A stretch of 60,736 bases of DNA from Caulobacter zeae (GTDB lineage Bacteria > Pseudomonadota > Alphaproteobacteria > Caulobacterales > Caulobacteraceae): NCBI RefSeq assembly GCF_002858925.1, contig NZ_PJRS01000036.1:1-60736 (forward strand), written 5' to 3'. Below the pieces are notes generated by a model. The model had not been told where the DNA came from. It ran no database searches and saw nothing but the letters and a program-made list of their open reading frames with translations. Numbering within the stretch: the stretch's first letter is position 1; every line of letters begins with the position of its first letter. Made by a program: the position numbers and the translations under genes. Below, in pieces: positions 8,573 to 18,218 of this stretch.

Positions 8573-9079
8573 TCAAGCCAGCCATGTCCTCAGCCGCAGC
8601 CAAGCCTCGTGCTTGGCCTCGAAGCCCATGGCCGCGTGAGCGGGGCTTGAGGAGGGCAGGGGGACGAGCGCCAGGCGTTCGGTGCGCCCCGCCAGCAGCC
8701 GCGCGCCGGCCTTGGCCGCGGCGGCCCCGTTGAACGCCACGGCCCGCAGTCGTGGCAAACTGTCCACCAGGCCCGTGAGGTCGTTGTCGGCGGCGTCCTT
8801 GATCGCCGCGTCCAGGCTGCCGGGGCGCATCGCCTCGGCGTGGACGTCCCACAGCCCGACGCCGGACGCCAGCAGCGCGGCCAGGCGCTCGTCATAGGGC
8901 AGGGCGGCCAGGTCGCGCTCGACCGCCGCGCCGATCAGCCGCCAGAAGCCGTTGCGGGGATGGCCATAGTATTGCGCGGCCGCCAGCGACGCGTCGCCAG
9001 GCAGGCTGCCCAGCACCAGCACGCGCACGCCGGCGTCGACCACCGGAGGAAAGCCGCGCTTGCGGACCTCTCCGGTCAC
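8573..9079 (-). CDS. Hypoxanthine-DNA glycosylase (UDG superfamily, HDG type)
   Basis: A 168-residue UDG-fold protein. The motif VLVLGSLPGDASLAAAQYYG then HPRNGFWRLIG matches the DNA-deoxyinosine glycosylase family (UDG family 6), in which motif 1 is GS.PG and the Asn after HPRN is conserved. The C-terminal PLPSSSPAHA is motif 2. It should excise hypoxanthine formed by adenine deamination and start base-excision repair. GTG 9079 was chosen because it overlaps the upstream oxygenase stop in a GTGA junction. It is the third gene in a purB-oxygenase-glycosylase run. Confidence 0.85.
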   Translation of the reverse strand: MTGEVRKRGFPPVVDAGVRVLVLGSLPGDASLAAAQYYGHPRNGFWRLIGAAVERDLAALPYDERLAALLASGVGLWDVHAEAMRPGSLDAAIKDAADNDLTGLVDSLPRLRAVAFNGAAAAKAGARLLAGRTERLALVPLPSSSPAHAAMGFEAKHEAWLRLRTWLA

Positions 9080-9828
9080 GCCTGGCGGGGCTTGCCGGCC
9101 GGCGGGCTGTCCTTGAGCCAGCCGGTGACCATCAGCCGCGGCGCGCCGGCATAGGGCGCGACCGGCGCCACCGAGTGCTGCCTGGGCACCTTGAAGATGG
9201 TCATGGTGTTGAAGGCGGGCGCAAAGCCGCGCTCGATGTCGCCCTCGGCGTCGTGGAACAAGAGCTGGCCGCCCCAGTCGCTGCGCCATTCGCGGGTCAG
9301 GCTGATGGTGTAGGCGGCCCGTCGGTCGCCCTCGCCGGTGTCGTCGTGGCGGGTGAGGAAGTCGCCCGGTCGATACAGCGTGGCCTGGGCGTCGAGCTTG
9401 GTGATCCCCGGCGCGCCGATCACCTGGGCGCCGAAGGCGATCATCTCCGGCCCGTTGAGGAAGTCGGTCAGGTCGTGGATCGGGTGTCCCGGATTACGCC
9501 CGGTGAGGTAGGCGTTGATCATCGGGTAGCCGAGATAGACGTAGGCGAAGCCGGTGCGGGCCCGCAGGGTGGCGGCCTTTAGCTTCTCGCCGATGGCCGC
9601 TCCGCCCAGGCGCTGCACCGTCGCGCGGTCCAGCACCTCGGCCTTGCCGGTCTCGGTGGAGCAGATCACGTCCCACTCGATGCCCTGTTCGAGCATGCGG
9701 GCCAGGATGTCGGCCACGGCCGGCTCGAACAGTCCCGGGATGCGGACCATGCCGTCCCGGGCGTAGGCGGCCGCGAGGGCCGCCGGATCCAGCGCCGGAT
9801 TGAGACGAAGGATCGGCGGCTCGCTCAA
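9076..9828 (-). CDS. 2OG-Fe(II) oxygenase, prolyl-hydroxylase-like
   Basis: About 250 residues. The double-stranded beta-helix core is visible: LYRPGDFLTRHDDTGEGDRR carries the metal-binding H-x-D, SDWGGQLLFHD follows, and PRQHSVAPVAPYAGAPRLMV carries the distal His and the Arg that binds 2-oxoglutarate. This layout is like Tpa1/PHD-type prolyl hydroxylases. The substrate is unknown. TTG 9828 is the first in-frame start after the purB stop (9834); it lacks a strong Shine-Dalgarno and probably depends on coupling to purB. A clear paralogue sits at 32431-33168. Confidence 0.85.
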   Translation of the reverse strand: MSEPPILRLNPALDPAALAAAYARDGMVRIPGLFEPAVADILARMLEQGIEWDVICSTETGKAEVLDRATVQRLGGAAIGEKLKAATLRARTGFAYVYLGYPMINAYLTGRNPGHPIHDLTDFLNGPEMIAFGAQVIGAPGITKLDAQATLYRPGDFLTRHDDTGEGDRRAAYTISLTREWRSDWGGQLLFHDAEGDIERGFAPAFNTMTIFKVPRQHSVAPVAPYAGAPRLMVTGWLKDSPPAGKPRQA

Positions 9829-9833
9829 CGGGA

Positions 9834-11144
<1,311 letters not shown>

Positions 11145-11212
11145 GGGCCGGGGGTTTCGTCGCGTGAGGCCGCTGAGTCAAGGGAAGCGGGTTATTACTT
11201 AGTGCCGCCGGA

Positions 11213-11337
11213 TCCTCCCCCTGAATGGGGAGGTGGCCCGGAGGGGGAAGTTTCTGACGAGCTGGCGAACCTGTCGAAGGGAGTGGTCGCATCCCCCTCC
11301 GTCGGCTTCGCCGATACCTCCCCCTTCAGAGGGAGGG
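11213..11337. repeat. Palindromic intergenic repeat, family A
   Basis: Outer arms ATCCTCCCCCTGAATGGGGA and TACCTCCCCCTTCAGAGGGA lie in inverted arrangement with inner GGAGGGGGA / CCCCTCC arms. The centre differs from other copies. It sits between the MFS gene stop and the purB start on the minus strand. Confidence 0.75.
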
Positions 11338-11346
11338 TCTTGAAGG

Positions 11347-12840
11347 TCACCCCCGCGACTTCATGTGCTTGACCATGCCGATGGCCGCCAGGGCGTAGTG
11401 CACGCCGGCCCAGGCGTAGAAGCACAGCGAGACGATGATGCCCTGCTGGGTGGCGCGGGCCATGGCGCCGCCGCAGGCCTTGGCCGCCTCGACCGGCGCG
11501 CCCTTGGGGGCGATGCCGCCGGGGCAGGCGCTCGCGAAGTCGATCGGGCCGGGCGAGAACATGCCGCCGAGGGCTGCGAAGATGCCGCCGGCGTCCGGAT
11601 GGTTGAAGTGGAAGCCGGCCAGGTGGTCGATCAGCCAGCCGGTGAACACCGGCCCTCCGCCCAGGGCGATCAGGTTGAGGAAGAAGAACAGCAGGGCCGT
11701 GGCGGTGGCGCGGCGACGCGGCTCCACCGAGTTCTGCACCACCCCGAAGGTCGGGGCGAGATAGACGTAGTGGAAGACGCCTGGGATCAGCAGGATCAGC
11801 GCCGTCATCTGCCACTCGGTCTGCAGGTAGGCGATGATGTAGATCGGCGTGCAGACGATAAGGCCGATGGCCGGGGTCAGGGCGTACCACTTGGCGCTGC
11901 GCTTGCCGGCCCAGTCGCTGAGGAAGCCGCCGACCAGGGTGCCCAGGCCCGCCGAGAAGCCGCCGATCAGGCCGACGATCAGACCGACCTGCGCCAGGCC
12001 CAGGCCGAAGGCCCGCACGAAGTAGGGCGGCACGAACGCGCCCGAGCCGTAGGAGCCGAACGAGGCGATGGTCACGCCCAGCACCATGTGCAGCACCGGC
12101 CACTTGCCGAACAGGATCTTGGTCACGGCCCAGAGCTCGGAGAACTCCTTCTTTAGCGAGAAGGGCGGCTTGGCGGGCTCGACCGGGGTCACCGCTTCCG
12201 GCTCCAGGGGCGTCTCGACGACGTCGGAGTGGCCGCGCGGCGGTTCCTTGACGATCAGCTTGACCAGCAGGGCCAGCAGGATGCCCGGCAGGCCGACGAT
12301 GACGAAAGCCGCCCGCCAGGACAGCTCCTGGGCCAGCCAGCCGCCCGCGACGGCGCCGAACATCGTGCCCAGCGGAATGCCGAAGCTGTAGATCGACAGG
12401 GCCGAGGCGCGCTGCTTGGGCGCGTAGTAGTCGCTGATCAGCGAGTGGCTGGGGGGCGAGCAGCCGGCCTCGCCGACGCCGACCCCGAAGCGATAGAGCG
12501 CCAGCTGGGCGAAGCTGGCCGCCGTGCCGCACAGCGCGGTGAAGCCCGACCAGATCACCAGCGAGATCGAGATGATGCTGACCCGGTTCCAGCGCTCGGC
12601 CAGGCGGGCGATCGGAATGCCGAGGATGGTGTAGAGCAGGGCGAAGTAGAGGCCGCCCAAGAGGCCAAGTTGGGTGTCGGTCAGATGCAGGTCGACCTTG
12701 ATGGCCTGGCCGATGGTGGCGATGATCGTGCGGTCGATGAAGTTGAAGGTGTAGGTCGCCAGCAAGAGCGCCAGCACCGAGGCCTTGTATCCCTTGGAAT
12801 AGAGCGGCTGCTCGCCGCCCGGCGCACGCGCCTGGCCCAT
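11347..12840 (-). CDS. MFS transporter, Spinster-like
   Basis: A 497-residue protein with 12 predicted membrane segments and a long central loop (residues about 200-235) containing KEPPRGHSDVVETPLEPEAV. The N-terminal FIDRTIIATIGQAIKVDLHL and LGIPIARLAERWNR are typical of the Spinster-like branch of the major facilitator superfamily. The conserved GEAG motif (VGVGEAGCSPPSHSLISD) is also present. The substrate is unknown; such proteins are common next to TonB receptors in Caulobacter and Sphingomonads. ATG 12840 has GGGAGAG upstream. It is closely related in sequence and layout to the MFS protein at 13365-14699 and shares an upstream palindrome with it. Confidence 0.9.
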   Translation of the reverse strand: MGQARAPGGEQPLYSKGYKASVLALLLATYTFNFIDRTIIATIGQAIKVDLHLTDTQLGLLGGLYFALLYTILGIPIARLAERWNRVSIISISLVIWSGFTALCGTAASFAQLALYRFGVGVGEAGCSPPSHSLISDYYAPKQRASALSIYSFGIPLGTMFGAVAGGWLAQELSWRAAFVIVGLPGILLALLVKLIVKEPPRGHSDVVETPLEPEAVTPVEPAKPPFSLKKEFSELWAVTKILFGKWPVLHMVLGVTIASFGSYGSGAFVPPYFVRAFGLGLAQVGLIVGLIGGFSAGLGTLVGGFLSDWAGKRSAKWYALTPAIGLIVCTPIYIIAYLQTEWQMTALILLIPGVFHYVYLAPTFGVVQNSVEPRRRATATALLFFFLNLIALGGGPVFTGWLIDHLAGFHFNHPDAGGIFAALGGMFSPGPIDFASACPGGIAPKGAPVEAAKACGGAMARATQQGIIVSLCFYAWAGVHYALAAIGMVKHMKSRG

Positions 12841-12854
12841 ACTGACTCTCTCCC

Positions 12855-12871
12855 TTCAAACGTTTGTTCTA
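12855..12871. promoter_or_regulatory. Candidate operator upstream of first MFS gene
   Basis: TTCAAACGTTTGTTCTA contains the perfect 10-bp palindrome CAAACGTTTG. It lies 15 bases upstream of the start codon. The same position before the second MFS gene carries a sequence identical at 13 of 17 bases (14711-14727). This form, AACAAACGTTTGTT-like, is typical of TetR-family operators. No TetR gene is seen in the window, so the regulator is unidentified. Confidence 0.5.
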
Positions 12872-13057
12872 TTTGCGCCGACTGTGACCCAACGGCAGGG
12901 GGAGCGCCACCCCCTTTTCGAAGCTTCGGAATGGTGGCGGCTTTGCGGCGCGCGGATGAACCGCAGATAACAGGAGAGGGCGGGAAGGTTCAGGAAAGCG
13001 AGCGCCTACTAGCGTCACAAAAGGCCGGTCGAACGGCCGCCGCGTCGGAGGTCTCTC

Positions 13058-13231
13058 ATGCAAGCCGCCCCCCGCAAGACTGAGCAGGAATCACCCGCCC
13101 GCGAGGCGAAGATCGTCTCGCTGGCCGAGTTCAACCACGCCCGCTCGATGAAGGCGCTCGACCGCTGGGACACCGGCGTCCCCGCCGACCCGTACCCCTT
13201 CGCCTACTGCTTCCCGAGGTCGGATCGCTAA
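13058..13231 (+). CDS. Small hypothetical protein (57 aa)
   Basis: This reading frame starts at ATG 13058 with a strong ribosome site (TCGGAGGT, six bases away) and stops at TAA 13229-13231. The 57-residue product begins MQAAPRKTEQES and contains KIVSLAEFNHARSMKALDRW, then a Pro/Tyr/Phe-rich tail ending CFPRSDR. It is soluble and has no signal peptide. The good ribosome site, codon use like its neighbours and lack of overlap with another gene support it as real. I do not recognise a family. It sits between the two MFS genes on the opposite strand, directly before a family A repeat. Confidence 0.6.
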   Translation: MQAAPRKTEQESPAREAKIVSLAEFNHARSMKALDRWDTGVPADPYPFAYCFPRSDR

Positions 13232-13237
13232 ACAAGA

Positions 13238-13358
13238 TCCTCCCCCTGTGGGGGAGGTGGCCCGAAGGGCCGGAGGGGGGACGTTTTCAGCTTCCGCGGC
13301 GTCGGAAGTCACTCCCCCACCGATCGCTGCGCGATCGCCTCCCCCACAGGGGGAGGTT
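13238..13358. repeat. Palindromic intergenic repeat, family A (full copy)
   Basis: Outer arms CCTCCCCCTGTGGGGGAGG and CCTCCCCCACAGGGGGAGG enclose inner GGAGGGGGG / CTCCCCCAC arms and the core ACGTTTTCAGCTTCCGC. It fills the gap between the small gene at 13058 and the second MFS stop, and could act as a terminator in either direction. Confidence 0.8.
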
Positions 13359-13364
13359 CGCTGA

Positions 13365-14699
13365 CTACCCCACCATGTCCTCGCGGATGGTCTTGCGGGC
13401 CGCCCAGAACAGCGCGAACGCCACCAGGCCGAACATCGTCGAGACGATCAGCGCCCAGCGCACGCCCTGTGCCTCGCCCAGGCCCATCGGTCCGGCGAAC
13501 ATGTCGCTGAGGGCGCCGACGGCGACGGGGCCAAGGCCCAGCCCGATCAGGTTGATCACGAACAGCAGCACGGCCGAGGCGGTGGCCCGCATGGACGGAT
13601 CGACGATGCTCTGGGCCGTGGCGTAGACGGGTCCGTACCACAGCGTGCCCAGAAGGATCGGGATGGTGAGGATGCCGATGGCGGCGGTCACCGAGTCCAG
13701 GCTGACGGCGGCGATGTAGAAGGGCAGGGTGACCAGCGAGGCGATTGCCGGCACGGTGACGTAGGCCCTCAGGTCCTTGGCTCCCATCTTGTCGGCCAGT
13801 TGCCCGCCCAGCCAGGCGCCGATGACGCCGGCCGTGCCGCCGATCAGGCCCAGCGCCAGGCCCAGGAAGCCGGCCGACTTCAGCCCGAACTGCGCGGCCA
13901 GGGCGGCGACGTCGGCGCCGTGGTTGCGGAAGAAGTACGAGGCGATGAACGGCGCCTGGCCGTAGCCGACGAAGGCCTTGATCGAGGCGGCGAAGGCCAC
14001 CAGCCAGAAGGTTTTCTTGGTCATCAGCACGGCGAGCGCCGCGCCGAAGCTGACCTGGTGAGCGGCGCGGCCGGCCAGATCGGCGGCCAGCTGCTTGCGG
14101 GGCTCGACCAGGGTGAAGGCCGCGATGATGGCGAACAGCACGCCCGGCGCGCCGGCGACCATGAAGGCCGCGCGCCAGCCGTAGGCGTCGGCGATCAGCC
14201 CGCCCATGGCCATGCCGGCCAGCGTGCCCAGCGGCGTGCCGATCGAATAGAAGGCGATGGCGCTGGCCCGCTTCTCCTTCGGGACATAGTCGGTGATCAG
14301 CGAGTGGGCCGGCGGGGTGCAGCCGGCCTCGCCGACGCCCACGCCGATGCGGGCGGCGATCAGCTGCCAGACGTTCTGGGCGAAGCCGCACAGCACGGTG
14401 AAGGCGCTCCAGGCCAGGATCGAGGCGGCGATGATCCGCGGCCGGTTCTTGCGCTCGGCCAGGCGCGCGATCGGGATGCCCAGCACGGTGTAGAAGATTG
14501 CGAAGGCCAGGCCCGTCATCATGCCCAGCTGCCAGTCGGCCAGCCCCAGATCCCGCTTGATCGGCTCGGCCAGGATGTTGACCACCTGCCGGTCGAGGAA
14601 GTTCAGCGTGTAGATGATCAGCAGCACCCAAAGGGCATAGCGGCGATAGCCGCTCGACACGGGCGCGATCACCGGCGACGGGGTTGCCGTCTCCGCCAT
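13365..14699 (-). CDS. MFS transporter, Spinster-like (paralogue of 11347-12840)
   Basis: A 444-residue, 12-TM transporter. NFLDRQVVNILAEPIKRDLG, LGIPIARLAERKNR and GVGVGEAGCTPPAHSLITDY match the other MFS protein closely, but the central loop is shorter and the C-terminal Gly-rich loop is absent. It therefore looks like an old duplication with separate specialisation. The substrate is unknown. ATG 14699 follows GAGGAGGA. It is divergent from a glutathione S-transferase gene (14794), and a palindrome shared with the paralogue lies just upstream of the start. Confidence 0.9.
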   Translation of the reverse strand: MAETATPSPVIAPVSSGYRRYALWVLLIIYTLNFLDRQVVNILAEPIKRDLGLADWQLGMMTGLAFAIFYTVLGIPIARLAERKNRPRIIAASILAWSAFTVLCGFAQNVWQLIAARIGVGVGEAGCTPPAHSLITDYVPKEKRASAIAFYSIGTPLGTLAGMAMGGLIADAYGWRAAFMVAGAPGVLFAIIAAFTLVEPRKQLAADLAGRAAHQVSFGAALAVLMTKKTFWLVAFAASIKAFVGYGQAPFIASYFFRNHGADVAALAAQFGLKSAGFLGLALGLIGGTAGVIGAWLGGQLADKMGAKDLRAYVTVPAIASLVTLPFYIAAVSLDSVTAAIGILTIPILLGTLWYGPVYATAQSIVDPSMRATASAVLLFVINLIGLGLGPVAVGALSDMFAGPMGLGEAQGVRWALIVSTMFGLVAFALFWAARKTIREDMVG

Positions 14700-14710
14700 G
14701 GGCGTTCCTC

Positions 14711-14727
14711 CTCGAACAGTTGTTCTA
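14711..14727. promoter_or_regulatory. Candidate operator upstream of second MFS gene
   Basis: CTCGAACAGTTGTTCTA contains the inverted repeat GAACA-GT-TGTTC. It aligns with 12855-12871 at 13 of 17 positions and has the same distance to its start codon. It is also within 85 bases of the divergent GST start, so one regulator could act on both directions. Confidence 0.5.
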
Positions 14728-14793
14728 ATCGTTGAGGCGACTGTAGACGCGCGTTAAGCCGGAAGGCCAGTCTGCATCGAACAGGAGACCGTC

Positions 14794-15411
14794 ATGGAAC
14801 TCGTCATCGGCACCAAGAAGTGGTCGACCTGGTCGCTGCGGCCCTGGCTGGCGCTCAAGCGGACCGGCGCGCCGTTCAAGGAGATCGAGATCGAGCTGCG
14901 ACGCGGCGACGCCACCGAGGCCGACATCGCCAAGCACTCGCCCAGCAAGCTGGCTCCCGCCCTGAAGGACGGCGACCTGGTGGTCTGGGACTCGCTGGCG
15001 ATCTGCGAATACCTGGCCGAGAAGTTCCCCGAGGCCAAGCTGTGGCCGGAGGATCCAGAACTGCGCGCCCTGGCCCGCTCGGCGGCGGCCGAGATGCATT
15101 CGGGCTTCTCGTCGCTGCGCGGCGAGTGCCCCATGGACCTTGGCCTGATCAAGCACGCCGACCTGTCGGAAGCCACGCAGAAGGACGTGCGCAAGATCAC
15201 TGAGCGCTGGAACCAGCTGCTGAAGCGCTCGGGCGGGCCGTTCCTGCTGGGCGAATGGTCGATCGCCGACGCCTTCTACACCCCGGTCGCGACCCGCTTC
15301 CGCACCTACGGCGTGCACCTGTCGGACTACGGCGACGCCGGCGCGGCGGGCGCCTACTGCGAGCGCCTGCTGGAGACGCCGGAATTCCTGGCCTGGGAGG
15401 CCGGGGCCTAG
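14794..15411 (+). CDS. Glutathione S-transferase family protein
   Basis: A 205-residue GST-fold protein. The thioredoxin-like N-terminal domain begins LVIGTKKWSTWSLRPWLALK, where the Ser in the WSLRPW motif is the likely glutathione-activating residue. VWDSLAICEYLAEKFPEAKL is the conserved SNAIL-type segment. The C-terminal helical domain has FLLGEWSIADAF, the usual N-capping box. The function is probably conjugation or detoxification. ATG 14794 follows GGAGACC. It is divergent from the MFS gene at 13365-14699. Confidence 0.9.
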   Translation: MELVIGTKKWSTWSLRPWLALKRTGAPFKEIEIELRRGDATEADIAKHSPSKLAPALKDGDLVVWDSLAICEYLAEKFPEAKLWPEDPELRALARSAAAEMHSGFSSLRGECPMDLGLIKHADLSEATQKDVRKITERWNQLLKRSGGPFLLGEWSIADAFYTPVATRFRTYGVHLSDYGDAGAAGAYCERLLETPEFLAWEAGA

Positions 15412-15441
15412 GGGCCGTACTCAATTGCCTTGGCTATAAAG

Positions 15442-15495
15442 ATCGTCATCCCGGCCGGAGGTCCGCGTAGCGGGCCGCTTATCCGGGATGACGAT
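15442..15495. repeat. Palindromic repeat / probable bidirectional terminator
   Basis: Arms ATCGTCATCCCGG (15442-15454) and CCGGGATGACGAT (15483-15495) are perfect reverse complements with a 28-base centre that itself can pair. It lies between two converging GST genes. A related GTCATCCCGGGCGG sequence occurs near 60487. Confidence 0.75.
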
Positions 15496-15539
15496 CGGTT
15501 AAGTGCTGATCTCAAGGGCTTTTCTCTCCTGTCTGGACT

Positions 15540-16190
15540 TTAGGCCGTCGGGAAGAAGTGCATGTAGGGCTCGGCCTCCTTCAGCGTGCGCGCATAGGAG
15601 GGCCGGGCCTTCAGTCGTTCCAGATAGGCCGCGGCGTTGGGGCGCTGCGGCGCCAGCGGCATGACCTTGTCGGCGTAGAACATCGCCGGCGCGGTGGCGC
15701 AGTCGGCCATCGAGAACGCCTCGCCGGCCGCCCAGGTGCGCCCCTCCATGTCGCGTTCGACGATGTCGAGGGCGGTGGCAAGGTGGGCTCTCGCCTCAGC
15801 CAGGCCATGCGGGTCCTTGGCGTCGACTGGCCGGATGCGGTCGTTGACGATCTTCTGCATCGGGACCTGCACCGACAGATCGAAGAAGCGGTCCCTGGCC
15901 CGCACTTCCAGCGCCAGGTCCGGATCCTGCGGGATCAGGGAGGCGGCGCCCCGGTGATGGATTTGCAGGTACTCGATCAGGATCGAGCTCTCGGGCACGA
16001 CCGCGCCGCGGCCCGTATCCTCCAGCACCGGCATGCGCGCCATCGGCCATAGGGCGCGGAGCGCCTCCGCCGAGGCTTGGTCGCCGAAGTCGACCATGCG
16101 CAGCTCAAACGGCAGGTCCAGTTCGTACAGCGCCACCAGCGCCTTGTGGCAGAACGACGAGAGCGGGTGGGCGTGCAGGATCAGCGCCAT
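15540..16190 (-). CDS. Glutathione S-transferase family protein
   Basis: A 216-residue GST. The N-terminal domain begins ALILHAHPLSSFCHKALVAL, with a Ser/Cys pair in the position of the catalytic residue, and VPESSILIEYLQIHHRG forms the glutathione-binding SNAIL-type motif. The C-terminal domain has GEAFSMADCATAPAMFYADK. The substrate is unknown. ATG 16190 is preceded by GGAGGAAA and matches the family start; the longer frame to 16211 adds seven unlikely residues. It converges with the other GST gene and shares little sequence with it. Confidence 0.9.
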   Translation of the reverse strand: MALILHAHPLSSFCHKALVALYELDLPFELRMVDFGDQASAEALRALWPMARMPVLEDTGRGAVVPESSILIEYLQIHHRGAASLIPQDPDLALEVRARDRFFDLSVQVPMQKIVNDRIRPVDAKDPHGLAEARAHLATALDIVERDMEGRTWAAGEAFSMADCATAPAMFYADKVMPLAPQRPNAAAYLERLKARPSYARTLKEAEPYMHFFPTA

Positions 16191-16235
16191 CGGTTTCCTC
16201 CGTTGGCGCATTGGCGCGGAAACGGAGAGCGTCGT

Positions 16236-17219
16236 CTACAGCCCGAACGCCTTCAGCAGCCGGTCGGCGGCGGCCGAGGCCGGCAGATCGCCGGCCCGCA
16301 CAGAGCCTTCGGTTTCGTCCACCAGCGCGGCCACGGCCGGCGCGGCGCGGAAGGCCTCGGCCAGGCGGTCGTTGACCATGGCCCACATCCAGCGGGCGTC
16401 CTGGTCGGCGCGGCGGGCGGCTCTCGCGCCATTGGCGGTCATCACCTCACGGTGGCGCTGGACCTGGCCCCACAGTGTGTCGAGACCGGACCCGGTCAGG
16501 CCCGAGGCGGTCAGCACCGGCGGCGTCCAGTCGAGATGGGCGGGCGTGAGGATGTGCAGGGCGTTGCGATAGTCGCGGGCCGAGCGCTCGGCCTTCGTGG
16601 GATCGGCGTCGGCCTTGTTGATCACCAGGAGGTCGGCCAGCTCGATCAGACCCTTCTTGATGCCCTGAAGTTCGTCGCCGCCGCCAGGGATCAGCAGGGC
16701 GACGAAGATGTCGACCATGTCGGCGACGACGGTCTCGGACTGGCCCACGCCCACGGTCTCGACGATCACCACGTCGAAGCCGGCCGCCTCGCACAGCAAC
16801 ATGGCCTCGCGGGTCTTGCGCGCCACGCCACCCAGCGCCCCGCCGGACGGGGAGGGGCGGATGAAGGCGTTCGGATCGACGCTCAGCCGCTCCATCCGCG
16901 TCTTGTCGCCGAGGATCGAGCCGCCGTGGCGGCCGGACGACGGATCGACCGCGAGCACCGCCACCCTATGGCCGGCGGCGGTCAGGGCGCAGCCCAGGCT
17001 CTCGATGGTGGTCGACTTGCCCGCGCCGGGGACGCCTGTGATCCCCACGCGCTGGGCGCCGCCGGTGCGCGGCATCAGGCGCTGGAGAAGCTCGCGGGCG
17101 GCGGCCTGATGATCGATCCGGCGGCTCTCGACCAGGGTGATGGCGCGGGCCAGGGCCGCGCGCTCGCCAGCCAAGAGGCGGCGTTCGAGATCGGCGATGT
17201 CGAGGACGGGCGGAGGCAC
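16236..17219 (-). CDS. meaB: Methylmalonyl-CoA mutase-associated GTPase MeaB
   Basis: A 327-residue G3E-family P-loop GTPase. [20 protein letters not shown] is the Walker A region, [20 protein letters not shown] is the MeaB/ArgK signature, [18 protein letters not shown] carries switch motifs, and VINKADAD is the G4 motif. MeaB protects methylmalonyl-CoA mutase and helps load its adenosylcobalamin. Both mutase subunits lie nearby (19850-23473) but are not in the same operon. It starts at GTG 17219, nine bases after the YbjQ gene, and is probably co-transcribed with it. Confidence 0.95.
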   Translation of the reverse strand: MPPPVLDIADLERRLLAGERAALARAITLVESRRIDHQAAARELLQRLMPRTGGAQRVGITGVPGAGKSTTIESLGCALTAAGHRVAVLAVDPSSGRHGGSILGDKTRMERLSVDPNAFIRPSPSGGALGGVARKTREAMLLCEAAGFDVVIVETVGVGQSETVVADMVDIFVALLIPGGGDELQGIKKGLIELADLLVINKADADPTKAERSARDYRNALHILTPAHLDWTPPVLTASGLTGSGLDTLWGQVQRHREVMTANGARAARRADQDARWMWAMVNDRLAEAFRAAPAVAALVDETEGSVRAGDLPASAAADRLLKAFGL

Positions 17220-17228
17220 GCCTCCGAC

Positions 17229-17567
17229 TTAGAGGACGACCGCCGTGCCGGAAACCGAAACCATCATCATCTGCCCGTTGGGGCCGACGGTGTTGTAGTC
17301 GAGGTCGACCGCCAGGATGGCGTTGGCGCCGACCTTCTGGGCTTCCTTCATCAGGCCCTTCAGGGCGTCCTCGCGAGCGCGTTCCAGCACCCGCTCGTAG
17401 GAGCTGGAGCGGCCGCCGATGAAGTCGCGGATCGAGGCCAGCAGGTCGAGCACGACGTTGGCGCCCAGGATCGCCTGGGAATAGACCGCACCCTTGTACT
17501 CCTTGACCGGACGGCCCTCGATGAACGGGGTGGTCGAGATCAGCATGCCTGCGGGTCCTTCGCTCAT
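17229..17567 (-). CDS. YbjQ/UPF0145 family protein
   Basis: A 112-residue protein with the family pattern LISTTPFIEGRPVKEYKGAV, followed by GANVVLDLLASIRDFIGGRS, ARE.AL..L...A...GANA and AVDLDYNTVG. YbjQ proteins form pentameric beta-alpha barrels and are sometimes called heavy-metal-binding domain proteins; their role is not settled. Length and motif order are standard. It starts at ATG 17567 and precedes meaB by nine bases on the same strand, so the two probably form an operon, though I know of no functional link. Confidence 0.9.
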   Translation of the reverse strand: MSEGPAGMLISTTPFIEGRPVKEYKGAVYSQAILGANVVLDLLASIRDFIGGRSSSYERVLERAREDALKGLMKEAQKVGANAILAVDLDYNTVGPNGQMMMVSVSGTAVVL

Positions 17568-17721
17568 GGCGCATAGTTAAGCATAAACGGGGCGCGCCGC
17601 GAGGGGCTCCGGCGTTGCACGCGTGACGATACGGCGAAGTTTCCCCTCAGGCGGGAAACCGGCTTTCGGCAAGCCTGGCCTTGAGGCAGATTGCCCGCGC
17701 TGAAGCTGGGGGGGCTGGCCG

Positions 17722-18186
17722 TTGTTCTTCGCCAAATCGCATCTCGACCTGCACAACATCCGGGGCAGCGTCGAGCGCACGGTCAAGCTGTCCGACAACA
17801 TCGTCGGCGTGGGACCCGTGGGCATCGGCCTGGACGGCATCCTCGCGTGGTTCGGCGGGGCGGGCTCGCTGTACTCGCTGGGCGCGGGCGGGGTGCTATT
17901 GTTCGACGGCGTTCGGGCCAGGGCCGCGCCGATGGTGCTGATCCAGATGACAGCCGTGCTGCTGATCGACGCCCTGCTGCCGCTGGGGCCGCCCGGCCTG
18001 GGCGCGGTGGCCGACACCCTGTTCACCGGCCAGAAGTGGGCCGGCGGCATGTTGATCAAGCACATGGACGACACGATCTACTTCGAGGGCGCGCGCAAGG
18101 AAGCCCAAGGCACGGCCGAATATCGCGACCTGCTCGAGCGGATCCGCTCGGGCAAGGAAAAGCGCCGGGTGGTGTTCCTGGGCTGA
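17722..18186 (+). CDS. DUF4112 domain-containing protein (first of tandem pair)
   Basis: A 154-residue protein with two or three hydrophobic segments. The DUF4112 core is visible: KLSDNIVGVGPVGIGLDGIL, then LYSLGAGGVLLFDGV and LIDALLPLGPPGLGAVADTL. It is a small inner-membrane protein of unknown function. TTG 17722 is the most plausible start, with a G-rich stretch upstream but no ATG or GTG nearby; confidence in the exact start is low. The next gene encodes a paralogue, so this is a tandem duplication. Confidence 0.8.
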   Translation: MFFAKSHLDLHNIRGSVERTVKLSDNIVGVGPVGIGLDGILAWFGGAGSLYSLGAGGVLLFDGVRARAAPMVLIQMTAVLLIDALLPLGPPGLGAVADTLFTGQKWAGGMLIKHMDDTIYFEGARKEAQGTAEYRDLLERIRSGKEKRRVVFLG

Positions 18187-18218
18187 CAACCAAGCTTGCG
18201 GCGAGGCGTTGAGACAGC

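Noticed and set aside
12869..13063. A 64-residue minus-strand frame between the MFS genes
   Set aside because: It overlaps the well-supported small gene at 13058 and the operator region, and its composition is Arg/Pro-rich with no ribosome site.
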